NCBI RefSeq assembly: GCF_025147765.1
Contig: NZ_CP102265.1
Location: forward strand, 3,199,001 to 3,263,000
Direction: 5' to 3'
Source of the DNA: Blautia obeum ATCC 29174
Lineage (GTDB): Bacteria; Bacillota; Clostridia; Lachnospirales; Lachnospiraceae
DNA length: 64,000 nt
The notes below the pieces were generated by a model that was not told where the DNA came from, did not search any database, and saw nothing but the letters and a program-made list of their open reading frames with translations. Within the stretch, counting starts at the first letter, position 1, and each line of letters opens with the position of its first letter. Positions 46,458-53,347 of the stretch are shown here, piece after piece. Made by a program: the position numbers and the translations under genes.

Positions 46458-47216
46458 TTAAACCAATTCTGTTACTACTTTGATAAAGAAAATTACGATC
46501 ACGACGATCATGACCGGTTTCACGATCTTATGACCATTTGATGTAAAACTGTGACTTCCAAGATAGTTTCCTGCCATATTACAGCAGCCCGCAGCAATTC
46601 CCAGTGGCAGGAGTACCTTACCATTGATCAAAAACACAACCAGTGCCGTAATATTGGTTGTAAGATTGATTGCCTTCGTTGTTCCCGCTGCATCATTCAG
46701 TGTCATATGGCAGAATCCTGTAAAAAGAAGCATCAGGAACGTGCCTGTTCCCGGTCCATAAATTCCGTCATAAATGCCGATTACCACTGCGATCAGAATG
46801 CATTTAAAGATCAGCATTCCATTGACTGCATCTGTAGTATTTTCGTCATTCCCCTGCAGTGCTTTGCTTCTGAGAACATAAAATAAGATTACCGGCAAAA
46901 CGATCACCATTGCTATTTTGAGAACTCTGTCTGAAATGAGTAATGCAAGATGAGACCCCATCCAGGACCCGGCAATCGCACCAAAAATTGCCGGAATACA
47001 TATTTTCCACTTCATAAAGCCCTTTTTCATATAATGGTAAGTTGCAACAGAAGTCCCCATGAAGCTGCTCATTTTATTTGTTGCAATCGCAGTATGTACC
47101 GGCAATCCGGCGATCATATATGCCGGAAGAGAGATCAGTCCCCCACCGCCGGCAATCGAATCTACAAATCCTGCCAGAAATACAAAAAAACATACTACCA
47201 GATAAACTAATATCAC
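46458..47216 (-). CDS. TSUP (TauE/SafE) family permease
   Basis: About 252 residues, eight hydrophobic helices, with GFVDSIAGGGGLISLPAY (about 14-31) and the repeat GIYDGIYGPGTGTFLM typical of sulfite/sulfonate exporters. The first in-frame start is TTG at 47243, but GTG at 47214-47216 has GGGAG 5 nt upstream and begins at the first helix, so it is chosen. The substrate is unknown. Confidence 0.85.
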   Translation of the reverse strand: MILVYLVVCFFVFLAGFVDSIAGGGGLISLPAYMIAGLPVHTAIATNKMSSFMGTSVATYHYMKKGFMKWKICIPAIFGAIAGSWMGSHLALLISDRVLKIAMVIVLPVILFYVLRSKALQGNDENTTDAVNGMLIFKCILIAVVIGIYDGIYGPGTGTFLMLLFTGFCHMTLNDAAGTTKAINLTTNITALVVFLINGKVLLPLGIAAGCCNMAGNYLGSHSFTSNGHKIVKPVMIVVIVIFFIKVVTELV

Positions 47217-47259
47217 TTTTTCTCCCACGTTCCCTGTCCTCAACTTCTTTTGTTATTTA

Positions 47260-47823
47260 TTATTTCTTCTTCATCGCAATCAGTGTAGGCCGAAGAATTT
47301 CCACATATTCTTCGTACATAACTTCTCTGAGAAAATCCACATATTCCCAGAAAGTCAACTCTCCGTCCGGCGTGAGAAGTTCAAAATCTGTATCATAAAC
47401 ATTTACAAACAGACCAGTCTCTTTAAGACCATTTCGCAGATAAAATGCTTTTCTTCTCTTACGTTCTTCTGCATTCTCCGCTTTTTCATTCTGTGTTTCA
47501 ATTTCAAAAATATATTTATAATTTTTAAAGCGTTCCAGAAGCACTTCCAGCCCTTTGCTTCCATAACCACCATTTCGTTTCTCAGGTGCGATTGCATAAT
47601 AGTCCAGAAGCGCCCGATTCTGCTCTTCATCGATCAGATTGATCGCCAGACCTGCAAATTCATCCTCATCGACCAACACAAGCATTTCCATCTTTCCATC
47701 AGCAACCAGCTGTTCCATAACCTGGAGTGGCTTTTTTTCCTGCTCTGGAAACGCCTTATCGTATAAGTCATACAGCTGCCATTTATACTGTGCGCCTTCA
47801 TCGGCAATGTTCATCAGTTTCAT
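47260..47823 (-). CDS. GNAT family acetyltransferase
   Basis: A 187-residue N-acetyltransferase. The core fold is visible as MLVLVDEDEFAGLAINL (strands 2-3), LLDYYAIAPEKRNGGYGSKGLEVLL (strand 4 and the acetyl-CoA pyrophosphate loop RNGGYGS) and FYLRNGLKETG. The acceptor is unknown. It precedes the TSUP permease by a short gap and may be in its operon. Confidence 0.85.
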   Translation of the reverse strand: MKLMNIADEGAQYKWQLYDLYDKAFPEQEKKPLQVMEQLVADGKMEMLVLVDEDEFAGLAINLIDEEQNRALLDYYAIAPEKRNGGYGSKGLEVLLERFKNYKYIFEIETQNEKAENAEERKRRKAFYLRNGLKETGLFVNVYDTDFELLTPDGELTFWEYVDFLREVMYEEYVEILRPTLIAMKKK

Positions 47824-47839
47824 ATTATTTGTCTCCTGT

Positions 47840-48091
47840 TTAATTATTAATCATATCCGGCCATGACAGAATCTCTGCAGCAATTTCTTTTTCGTAATCG
47901 CCCTCGATATCCTGGCTTCTGCCCGCTTCATAAATATTGGTTTCTGCACCCCAGACTTCATCATGATATTCCCACACATGAAAACGAAGTCCACGGAACA
48001 TGAAATCAAGACTTCCACAGTCATCTTCTTCTGTATATTCATATTTGATATTTTTCTGTTTTAACGCATTCTGTACCATCTGCAGTTTCAT
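47840..48091 (-). CDS. Hypothetical protein
   Basis: An 83-residue acidic cytoplasmic protein. It begins MKLQMVQNALKQKNIKYEYT and has a central aromatic strand (FRGLRFHVWEYHDEVWGAE) reminiscent of small alpha/beta proteins; no family is recognised. The start at 48089-48091 is chosen because AGGAG lies 8 nt upstream; the open frame extends 24 nt further. Confidence 0.7.
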   Translation of the reverse strand: MKLQMVQNALKQKNIKYEYTEEDDCGSLDFMFRGLRFHVWEYHDEVWGAETNIYEAGRSQDIEGDYEKEIAAEILSWPDMINN

Positions 48092-48131
48092 ATCTGTTTC
48101 TCCTGTCCTTATCATATATTTCTGTTAAACA

Positions 48132-48152
48132 TCGAAGTCGTCTTAACGACGA
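48132..48152. other. Short perfect stem-loop
   Basis: AAGTCGTC / GACGACTT with a 5-nt loop, between two divergent genes, with no T run. The role is unknown. Confidence 0.5.
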
Positions 48153-48206
48153 CTTTGCTTTAAATACTCATGTTCTTTAGTATAACACATCCCTGTCGGT
48201 TGTCTA

Positions 48207-48235
48207 TTGTAAAAATCGCTTCCATGCTTTATTAT
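48207..48235 (+). promoter_or_regulatory. Promoter of the aminotransferase gene
   Basis: TTGTAA (48207-48212), 17-bp spacer, TATTAT (48230-48235). Confidence 0.65.
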
Positions 48236-48265
48236 AGTAAATAGCGAAAAAAGGAGTGTATACCA

Positions 48266-49354
48266 ATGACTACTAAAATGGTTTTTCACGGAAGTGATAT
48301 AGAAAAAATTTGCGCTTACTATCATTTGAATAAAGAAGATATCGTTAAATTCGGAGCAAACGTCAATCCACTTGGTCTTTCTGCTTCTGTCAAAAAAGAA
48401 ATTGCAGAAAATATAGATCTGTTTTCTTCTTATCCGGACAGAGATTATGTCAGCCTCCGAAATACGATTGCTGCATACTGTCAGATTCCGGCAGAATTTA
48501 TTCTTCCGGGAAATGGCTCCAGCGAGTTGATCTCCCTGCTTATCCAAGAGCGTGCACCAAAGCATACTCTGATCCTCGGACCGACTTATTCCGAATATTC
48601 AAGAGAACTTTCTTTCTCCGGAAGCACACAGGAATATTATCATCTACAGGAAGGACGAAATTTCACTCTGGACGTGGATGATCTGTGTAAAACACTGGAA
48701 AAAGGCTATGATTTCCTGATCATCTGTAATCCGAATAATCCGACTTCTTCTGCGATCATGCAGGAAGATTTGAGAAAGCTGATTGCGTTCTGTTCTGGAA
48801 AAAATATTTTTGTCATGATTGACGAAACATACGTGGAATTTGCACCGGACATCAATGCAGTAACAGCGGTTCCTCTGACCAGAGAATTTACAAATCTGAT
48901 GGTTCTGCGTGGTGTATCTAAATTTTATGCGGCTCCGGGTATGCGTCTCGGCTATGGCATTACAGGAAACAGAGAATTTCTCGCCCGAATGAGAGAAAAG
49001 CAAACGCCATGGTCTCTGAATAGTCTTGGTGCATTTGCCGGAAAAAAAATGCTCCTTGACCATGACTATTTCCGCAGGACACGTGAGCTGATCCTCGGTG
49101 AACGTGACCGGATGGAAACCGAATTAAAAAAACTTTCAATCTTCAAGGTCTATCCGGCATATGCAAACTTTATCCTTCTGAAAATCCAGAAAGAAGGCCT
49201 GACTTCCGCAGATGTATTTGAAGCCTGCATCAAAAAAGGGCTGATGATTCGTGACTGTTCTTCTTTCCAGTGCCTGGACGGAGAATTTGTCCGGTTCTGC
49301 ATCATGATGCCTGAAGATAATACACGATTGTTAGACATACTGAAGCAGCTGTGA
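48266..49354 (+). CDS. PLP-dependent aminotransferase, CobD/HisC-like
   Basis: A 362-residue fold-type I PLP enzyme. It resembles threonine-phosphate decarboxylase (CobD) at the N-terminus (FHGSDIEKICAYYHLNKEDI followed by GANVNPLG) and shows CNPNNPTS, DETYVEF and the PLP-lysine in RGVSKFYAAPGMRLGY (about 218). No other cobalamin or histidine gene is nearby, so the exact reaction (decarboxylase or histidinol-phosphate-type transamination) is open. AAGGAG lies 8 nt before the ATG. Confidence 0.85.
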   Translation: MTTKMVFHGSDIEKICAYYHLNKEDIVKFGANVNPLGLSASVKKEIAENIDLFSSYPDRDYVSLRNTIAAYCQIPAEFILPGNGSSELISLLIQERAPKHTLILGPTYSEYSRELSFSGSTQEYYHLQEGRNFTLDVDDLCKTLEKGYDFLIICNPNNPTSSAIMQEDLRKLIAFCSGKNIFVMIDETYVEFAPDINAVTAVPLTREFTNLMVLRGVSKFYAAPGMRLGYGITGNREFLARMREKQTPWSLNSLGAFAGKKMLLDHDYFRRTRELILGERDRMETELKKLSIFKVYPAYANFILLKIQKEGLTSADVFEACIKKGLMIRDCSSFQCLDGEFVRFCIMMPEDNTRLLDILKQL

Positions 49355-49373
49355 TCCAGCTGCTTCTTTTTTA
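49343..49373 (+). terminator. Terminator overlapping the aminotransferase stop
   Basis: AAGCAGCT / AGCTGCTT stem followed by a T-rich run. Confidence 0.85.
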
Positions 49374-49427
49374 TACTTTTATGCGTATATTCTTAACTGT
49401 TCCTGAGCATCTCCCATTTTGCTGTTT

Positions 49428-49682
49428 TCAATGATGCATATGCAGATATTTCTCCCGGGTAGCAAGTCCGCCACGGATGTGACGTTCTTCTTTATTCACA
49501 TCCAGAATCTTACGCGCCTCTCCCGCCAGTGCCGGATTGATCTGGATCAGCCGGTCTGTCACATCTTTATGTACCGTACTCTTACTGATCCCAAATTTTT
49601 TCGCCGTCTGTCGTACTGTCGCTTTTGTTTCTATTATGTAATGTGCAATCTCCACTGCACGTTCTTCGATATAATCCTTCAA
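49428..49682 (-). CDS. spoIIID: Sporulation regulator SpoIIID
   Basis: An 84-residue DNA-binding protein that controls mother-cell genes with SigE. The region DYIEERAVEIAHYIIETKAT, then VRQTAKKFGISKSTVHKDVT (helix-turn-helix) and NPALAGEARKILDVNKEERH matches SpoIIID nearly end to end. The frame is open to a GTG at 49703, but TTG at 49680-49682 aligns with the family start and has GGGGGA 7 nt upstream. That site sits in the 3' arm of a strong hairpin. It marks the organism as spore-forming. Confidence 0.93.
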   Translation of the reverse strand: MKDYIEERAVEIAHYIIETKATVRQTAKKFGISKSTVHKDVTDRLIQINPALAGEARKILDVNKEERHIRGGLATREKYLHMHH

Positions 49683-49686
49683 AGAA

Positions 49687-49730
49687 AAATCCCCCGAAGA
49701 CACCGTTTTTACAGTGTATGCGGGGGATTT
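49687..49730 (-). promoter_or_regulatory. Hairpin overlapping the spoIIID ribosome binding site
   Basis: AAATCCCCC (49722-49730 read on the minus strand) pairs with GGGGGATTT (49687-49695), with an inner ACAC/GTGT pair, followed by TTTTTC. It could be the terminator of the upstream unit, a translation-blocking structure for spoIIID, or both. Confidence 0.65.
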
Positions 49731-49757
49731 ATGTGGTATGTCTTACTTATTTATCTC

Positions 49758-49847
49758 TTAGAAGAGCACCGGAATAATATAAATTCCAAGTGCAATGATC
49801 GTCGCAACAATTGTGGCAATCTTCCAGATATTGTATTCTTTGTCCAT
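49758..49847 (-). CDS. Tiny membrane protein
   Basis: A 29-residue peptide (MDKEYNIWKIATIVATIIAL, ending IYIIPVLF) with a single hydrophobic helix. In-frame codons continue up to an ATT at 49878-49880 that would give 40 residues with an EEPSPEEKAK leader. It lies directly after the aldo/keto reductase stop and before spoIIID. There is only a weak ribosome site. Confidence 0.5.
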   Translation of the reverse strand: MDKEYNIWKIATIVATIIALGIYIIPVLF

Positions 49848-49875
49848 CTTTGCTTTTTCTTCCGGAGATGGCTCC

Positions 49876-50868
49876 TCAATTTAATGAGATCTCATCAATC
49901 AGTTTCAGTTCTTCCTCAGTGAGCGGTGCACTGGAAATTGCTTTTATATTATCCAGAATCTGCTGTGTTTTGGATGCGCCGATCAGAACACTGGTCACTT
50001 CTTTCTGCTGCAGAAGCCATGCAAGTGCCATATCTGCAAGCTTTTCTCCTCGCTGTGCTGCCAGCTCATTCAGCTTACGGATCTGATCTAGTCTGTGTTC
50101 ATCCAAAGTACTTTCTTTAAGGAATCTGCCATCAGTACGGATACGGCTGTCTTCCGGGATTCCATGCAGGTAACGGTCAGTCAGCTGTCCCTGTGCAAGC
50201 GGGCTGAATGTGATCAGACCCTTTTGCAGCTCAGCAGTTGCCTTTTTCAGACCATTCTTCTCTACTGTTCGATCAAAAATAGAATAACGGTTCTGATTGA
50301 TGACAAACGGACAATGCAGATCCTTCAGAATTGCAGTAGCCTTCTTTAATGTCTCTCCATCATAATTGGAAAGTCCGACATAAATTGCCTTGCCGCTCTG
50401 TACTGCACTTGCCAGTGCACCCATGGTCTCTTCAAGCGGTGTATCCGGATCCATTCTGTGATGATAAAAAATATCTACATAATCAAGGCCCATACGTTTC
50501 AGACTCTGATCCAGGCTGGCAAGAAGATACTTGCGGCTTCCCCAGTTCCCATAAGGGCCATCCCACATCTCATATCCGGCTTTTGTTGTAATGATCAGCT
50601 CATCACGATAAACGCCCAGGTCTTCTTTCAGAATGCGGCCAAAGTTCTTTTCTGCACTTCCTGGTTCCGGACCATAATTATTTGCCAGGTCAAACTGTGT
50701 GATTCCACTATCAAAAGCCGTAAAACAAAGCTTTCTCATATTTTCAAAATTTGCGGTGTCTCCAAAGTTATGCCATAATCCCAGTGACACCTTTGGCAGC
50801 ATCAGACCACTGTTTCCACAATGATCGTATTCCATGGTTGTGTATCTTTCTTTAGACGCAGTGTACAT
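49876..50868 (-). CDS. Aldo/keto reductase, YghZ-like
   Basis: A 330-residue NADPH-dependent carbonyl reductase. Catalytic Asp and Tyr are in FDLANNYGP, Lys in ITTKAGYEM and His in IFYHHRMDPD; the cofactor end shows LIGASKTQQI. The sequence is closest to the L-glyceraldehyde-3-phosphate reductase (YghZ/Gpr) group. The promoter is of MerR type, and a MerR gene is divergent, so it is probably induced by a reactive aldehyde or drug. Confidence 0.9.
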   Translation of the reverse strand: MYTASKERYTTMEYDHCGNSGLMLPKVSLGLWHNFGDTANFENMRKLCFTAFDSGITQFDLANNYGPEPGSAEKNFGRILKEDLGVYRDELIITTKAGYEMWDGPYGNWGSRKYLLASLDQSLKRMGLDYVDIFYHHRMDPDTPLEETMGALASAVQSGKAIYVGLSNYDGETLKKATAILKDLHCPFVINQNRYSIFDRTVEKNGLKKATAELQKGLITFSPLAQGQLTDRYLHGIPEDSRIRTDGRFLKESTLDEHRLDQIRKLNELAAQRGEKLADMALAWLLQQKEVTSVLIGASKTQQILDNIKAISSAPLTEEELKLIDEISLN

Positions 50869-50911
50869 ATTCTTTTCCTCCCAATACGAATATATTTACT
50901 TCTCTTTACAA

Positions 50912-50942
50912 AGATTAGCACTTCAAGTATACTTGAAGTCAA
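50912..50942 (-). promoter_or_regulatory. MerR-type promoter/operator of the aldo/keto reductase
   Basis: Minus strand TTGACT (50937-50942), exactly 19-bp spacer, TAATCT (50912-50917), with the perfect 20-bp palindrome ACTTCAAGTATACTTGAAGT (50920-50939). Confidence 0.85.
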
Positions 50943-51006
50943 GAATTTTATATAAAAGTAAATTTGTGATTCGGCATTTAATTTTTTACAGGAGGTATCG
51001 CATCTA

Positions 51007-51414
51007 ATGAAAAACTATACGATCAGAGAAATATCCGAAATGTTTGAGTTACCATCATCTACACTTCGTTATTACGAAAGTGAAGAGCTCCTTCCAGAAG
51101 TACCCAAATCCTCTTCCGGACAACGTATATACAATGATGAACATGTTGAACGTCTTAAATGTATCAACTGTTTCAAACGCACAGGAATGACTATCCCACA
51201 GCTTCGAAAATTTTTTATATATGAGGCAGATGAAGCAGCTCACATTGATAAAATTATCTCTCTTCTAAAAGATCAGGAACAAATTGTAAATGAAAAGCTG
51301 ATCCAGCTTCAAAAAGATTCAGCACATGTCCATCACAAAGTAGAATACTACTCTGAAATCAAACATGCGCTGGAAAATAATCTTCCTCTGCCAGTCTGGG
51401 TAGATGAGGATTGA
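51007..51414 (+). CDS. MerR family regulator
   Basis: A 135-residue protein: MerR winged helix (YTIREISEMFELPSSTLRYY, residues 4-23), wing (GQRIYNDEHVERLK) and a coiled dimer helix. It is short, with almost no effector domain. It is divergent from the aldo/keto reductase, whose promoter carries a perfect dyad, so it is the likely activator. AGGAGG lies 11 nt before the ATG. Confidence 0.88.
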   Translation: MKNYTIREISEMFELPSSTLRYYESEELLPEVPKSSSGQRIYNDEHVERLKCINCFKRTGMTIPQLRKFFIYEADEAAHIDKIISLLKDQEQIVNEKLIQLQKDSAHVHHKVEYYSEIKHALENNLPLPVWVDED

Positions 51415-51429
51415 TTTCACTTATTCCTT

Positions 51430-52113
51430 CTATCTGAAACTCTTTAAATATGCCTTCTGCTCTGGTGTGATCCGGTAGCTCTCCACCGCCTTCTGAATGG
51501 TCTTACGGTGTACCCATTCCGGCAGACGTCGTTCCTCGATATACGGAATGGTCGCCTCCCATTGCTTTGCAAGGGCCGTAGCAAGATACCAGGCGATCAT
51601 CATGTTTACATAATATTCTTCAGACCGTATATCTGCTGCCAGCTTCAGATATTCCGGTCTGAAATCTTCCTCCAGATAAAGATTCATCAGCATACCGATT
51701 CCATAACGAATCGTATAAGTTTCTCCAGATGAGATCCAGTTTCTGATTTCCGGAAGCAGCTCTTCTTTATGCTTCGCAAAACACTTTGGTGCCGGAAGGT
51801 CACAGGTTGCCCAGTTATTTACATATGGAAGCAGTTTTTTCACTTCTTTCAGGCACACCTCATAGTCTTTGATCCAGCTTATGATCATCATATGCATATT
51901 ATTCTCTTCATAATATCGGTGTGGCAGATCCTTCAGAAAAAGTTCTGCTTCCAGTGTCTCTGCAAATTCTTTTGTAAACTTGCGGAGCATCGGTGTACGG
52001 ATTCCTATAATGGTTTCCCTGTCAATACCCGGCAATAATTTACTGTGGAAATCCCGATATTTCAGATCCTGCATCTCAAACAACTGCTTTTCCAGATTTT
52101 CTATATAGGACAT
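51430..52113 (-). CDS. DNA alkylation repair (AlkD-like) protein
   Basis: A 227-residue HEAT-like helical repeat protein of the AlkD family, DNA glycosylases that excise alkylated purines. Family features are PGIDRETIIGIRTPMLRKF, ISWIKDYEVCL, NNWATCDLPAPKCF and IAWYLATALAKQWE. The open frame is longer, but ATG 52111-52113 has GAGGAG 6 nt upstream. It is convergent with the MerR gene. Confidence 0.88.
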   Translation of the reverse strand: MSYIENLEKQLFEMQDLKYRDFHSKLLPGIDRETIIGIRTPMLRKFTKEFAETLEAELFLKDLPHRYYEENNMHMMIISWIKDYEVCLKEVKKLLPYVNNWATCDLPAPKCFAKHKEELLPEIRNWISSGETYTIRYGIGMLMNLYLEEDFRPEYLKLAADIRSEEYYVNMMIAWYLATALAKQWEATIPYIEERRLPEWVHRKTIQKAVESYRITPEQKAYLKSFR

Positions 52114-52237
52114 AAATACTCCTCGTCTTCCATTAGTATATTGTAAATTATAACACACAGCTCTTTTTGTACAATCCCTCATGCATATTTTTTGAATTAT
52201 ATCTATACCTTTAAATAAAAGCCTCTCGGAGTCTGCC

Positions 52238-53347
52238 ATGTCACAGGACAAACAACCCCATTCTACACATCAAGCAGATTCGATCATGCTGACTCTTGCT
52301 CTTATTCTGGCTGTTTTGGGACTGCTCATTCTTTTTAGTGCCAGTGAATATAATGGCAGAGTACGTTTTCACGACTCTGCCTATTATTTTAAGAAACAAC
52401 TTTTTGCCACAGCTCTCGGCCTTGGTACCATGTATCTGGTTTCTTCCATTGACTATCACTTTTTCGTCCGTCTTGCACCGGCCGCCTACCTGCTTTCCAT
52501 GCTCTTGTCCACCGCCGTTCTGCTTTTCGGACAGGAGATCAACGGTTCAAAGCGCTGGCTGAATCTCGGTCCACTTTCTTTCCAGCCTTCTGAGTTTGCC
52601 AAAGTTTCCGTTGTGCTTTTTCTGACCTGGCAGATTGAAAGATCCCATAAACGAACAGACGGGTTCTGGTTTATGTGTCGCACTATGCTCACACTGCTTC
52701 CAATCGTAGGCCTTGTTGGCTCTAACAACCTGAGTACTGCCATCATCATCCTGGGAATCGGAGTTATCCTGATCTTCGCTGCCAGCCCTCGCTATATACA
52801 GTTTGCAGCACTTGGTGGAGCCGGAATCGGTTTTATCGCGATCTTTCTTGCTGCGGAAAGCTATCGTCTGGAACGTCTCGCAATCTGGCGCGAACCGGAA
52901 AAATATGAAAAAGGATTTCAGACGATCCAGGGACTTTACGCTATCGGAAGCGGCGGCCTTTTTGGCAGAGGCATTGGCAACAGCATACAAAAACTGGGCT
53001 TCGTTCCCGAAGCCCAGAATGATATGATCTTTTCAATTATATGCGAAGAAATGGGATTGACAGGTGCCATCATCCTGATTCTTATTTTTGCCCTGCTGCT
53101 CTGGAGACTCTGTGTCATCTCCATGAACTGTCAGGAACTTTCCGGTGCCATGATCGCTGCCGGAATCATGGGGCATCTGGCGATTCAGGTTATTCTGAAT
53201 ATTGCCGTCGTTACCAATACCATTCCCAACACCGGAATTACTCTCCCCTTCATCAGTTACGGAGGTACTTCCATTGTATTTCTGCTCGGGGAAATGGGGC
53301 TGGCGCTGAATGTCAGTCGTCAGAAGAACAATCCTCCCACCAGATAA
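52238..53347 (+). CDS. SEDS family protein (FtsW/RodA/SpoVE)
   Basis: A 369-residue polytopic membrane peptidoglycan polymerase. Signature segments are INGSKRWLNLGPLSFQPSE, GLYAIGSGGLFGRGIG and PEAQNDMIFSIICEEMG with the catalytic-type Asp, then ITLPFISYGGTS. The PEAQND version is nearer FtsW/SpoVE than RodA, but the exact role is not certain. No partner PBP is adjacent. Its last 28 bp overlap the convergent feoB gene. Confidence 0.88.
   Translation: MSQDKQPHSTHQADSIMLTLALILAVLGLLILFSASEYNGRVRFHDSAYYFKKQLFATALGLGTMYLVSSIDYHFFVRLAPAAYLLSMLLSTAVLLFGQEINGSKRWLNLGPLSFQPSEFAKVSVVLFLTWQIERSHKRTDGFWFMCRTMLTLLPIVGLVGSNNLSTAIIILGIGVILIFAASPRYIQFAALGGAGIGFIAIFLAAESYRLERLAIWREPEKYEKGFQTIQGLYAIGSGGLFGRGIGNSIQKLGFVPEAQNDMIFSIICEEMGLTGAIILILIFALLLWRLCVISMNCQELSGAMIAAGIMGHLAIQVILNIAVVTNTIPNTGITLPFISYGGTSIVFLLGEMGLALNVSRQKNNPPTR

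Noticed and set aside
48266..49354. Cobalamin biosynthesis operon
   Set aside because: Only the CobD-like enzyme is present; no other cob/cbi gene or cobalamin riboswitch lies nearby.
53320..53347. Overlap of the SEDS and feoB genes as a frameshift error
   Set aside because: Both proteins end with plausible tails; the overlap is a convergent tail-to-tail arrangement.
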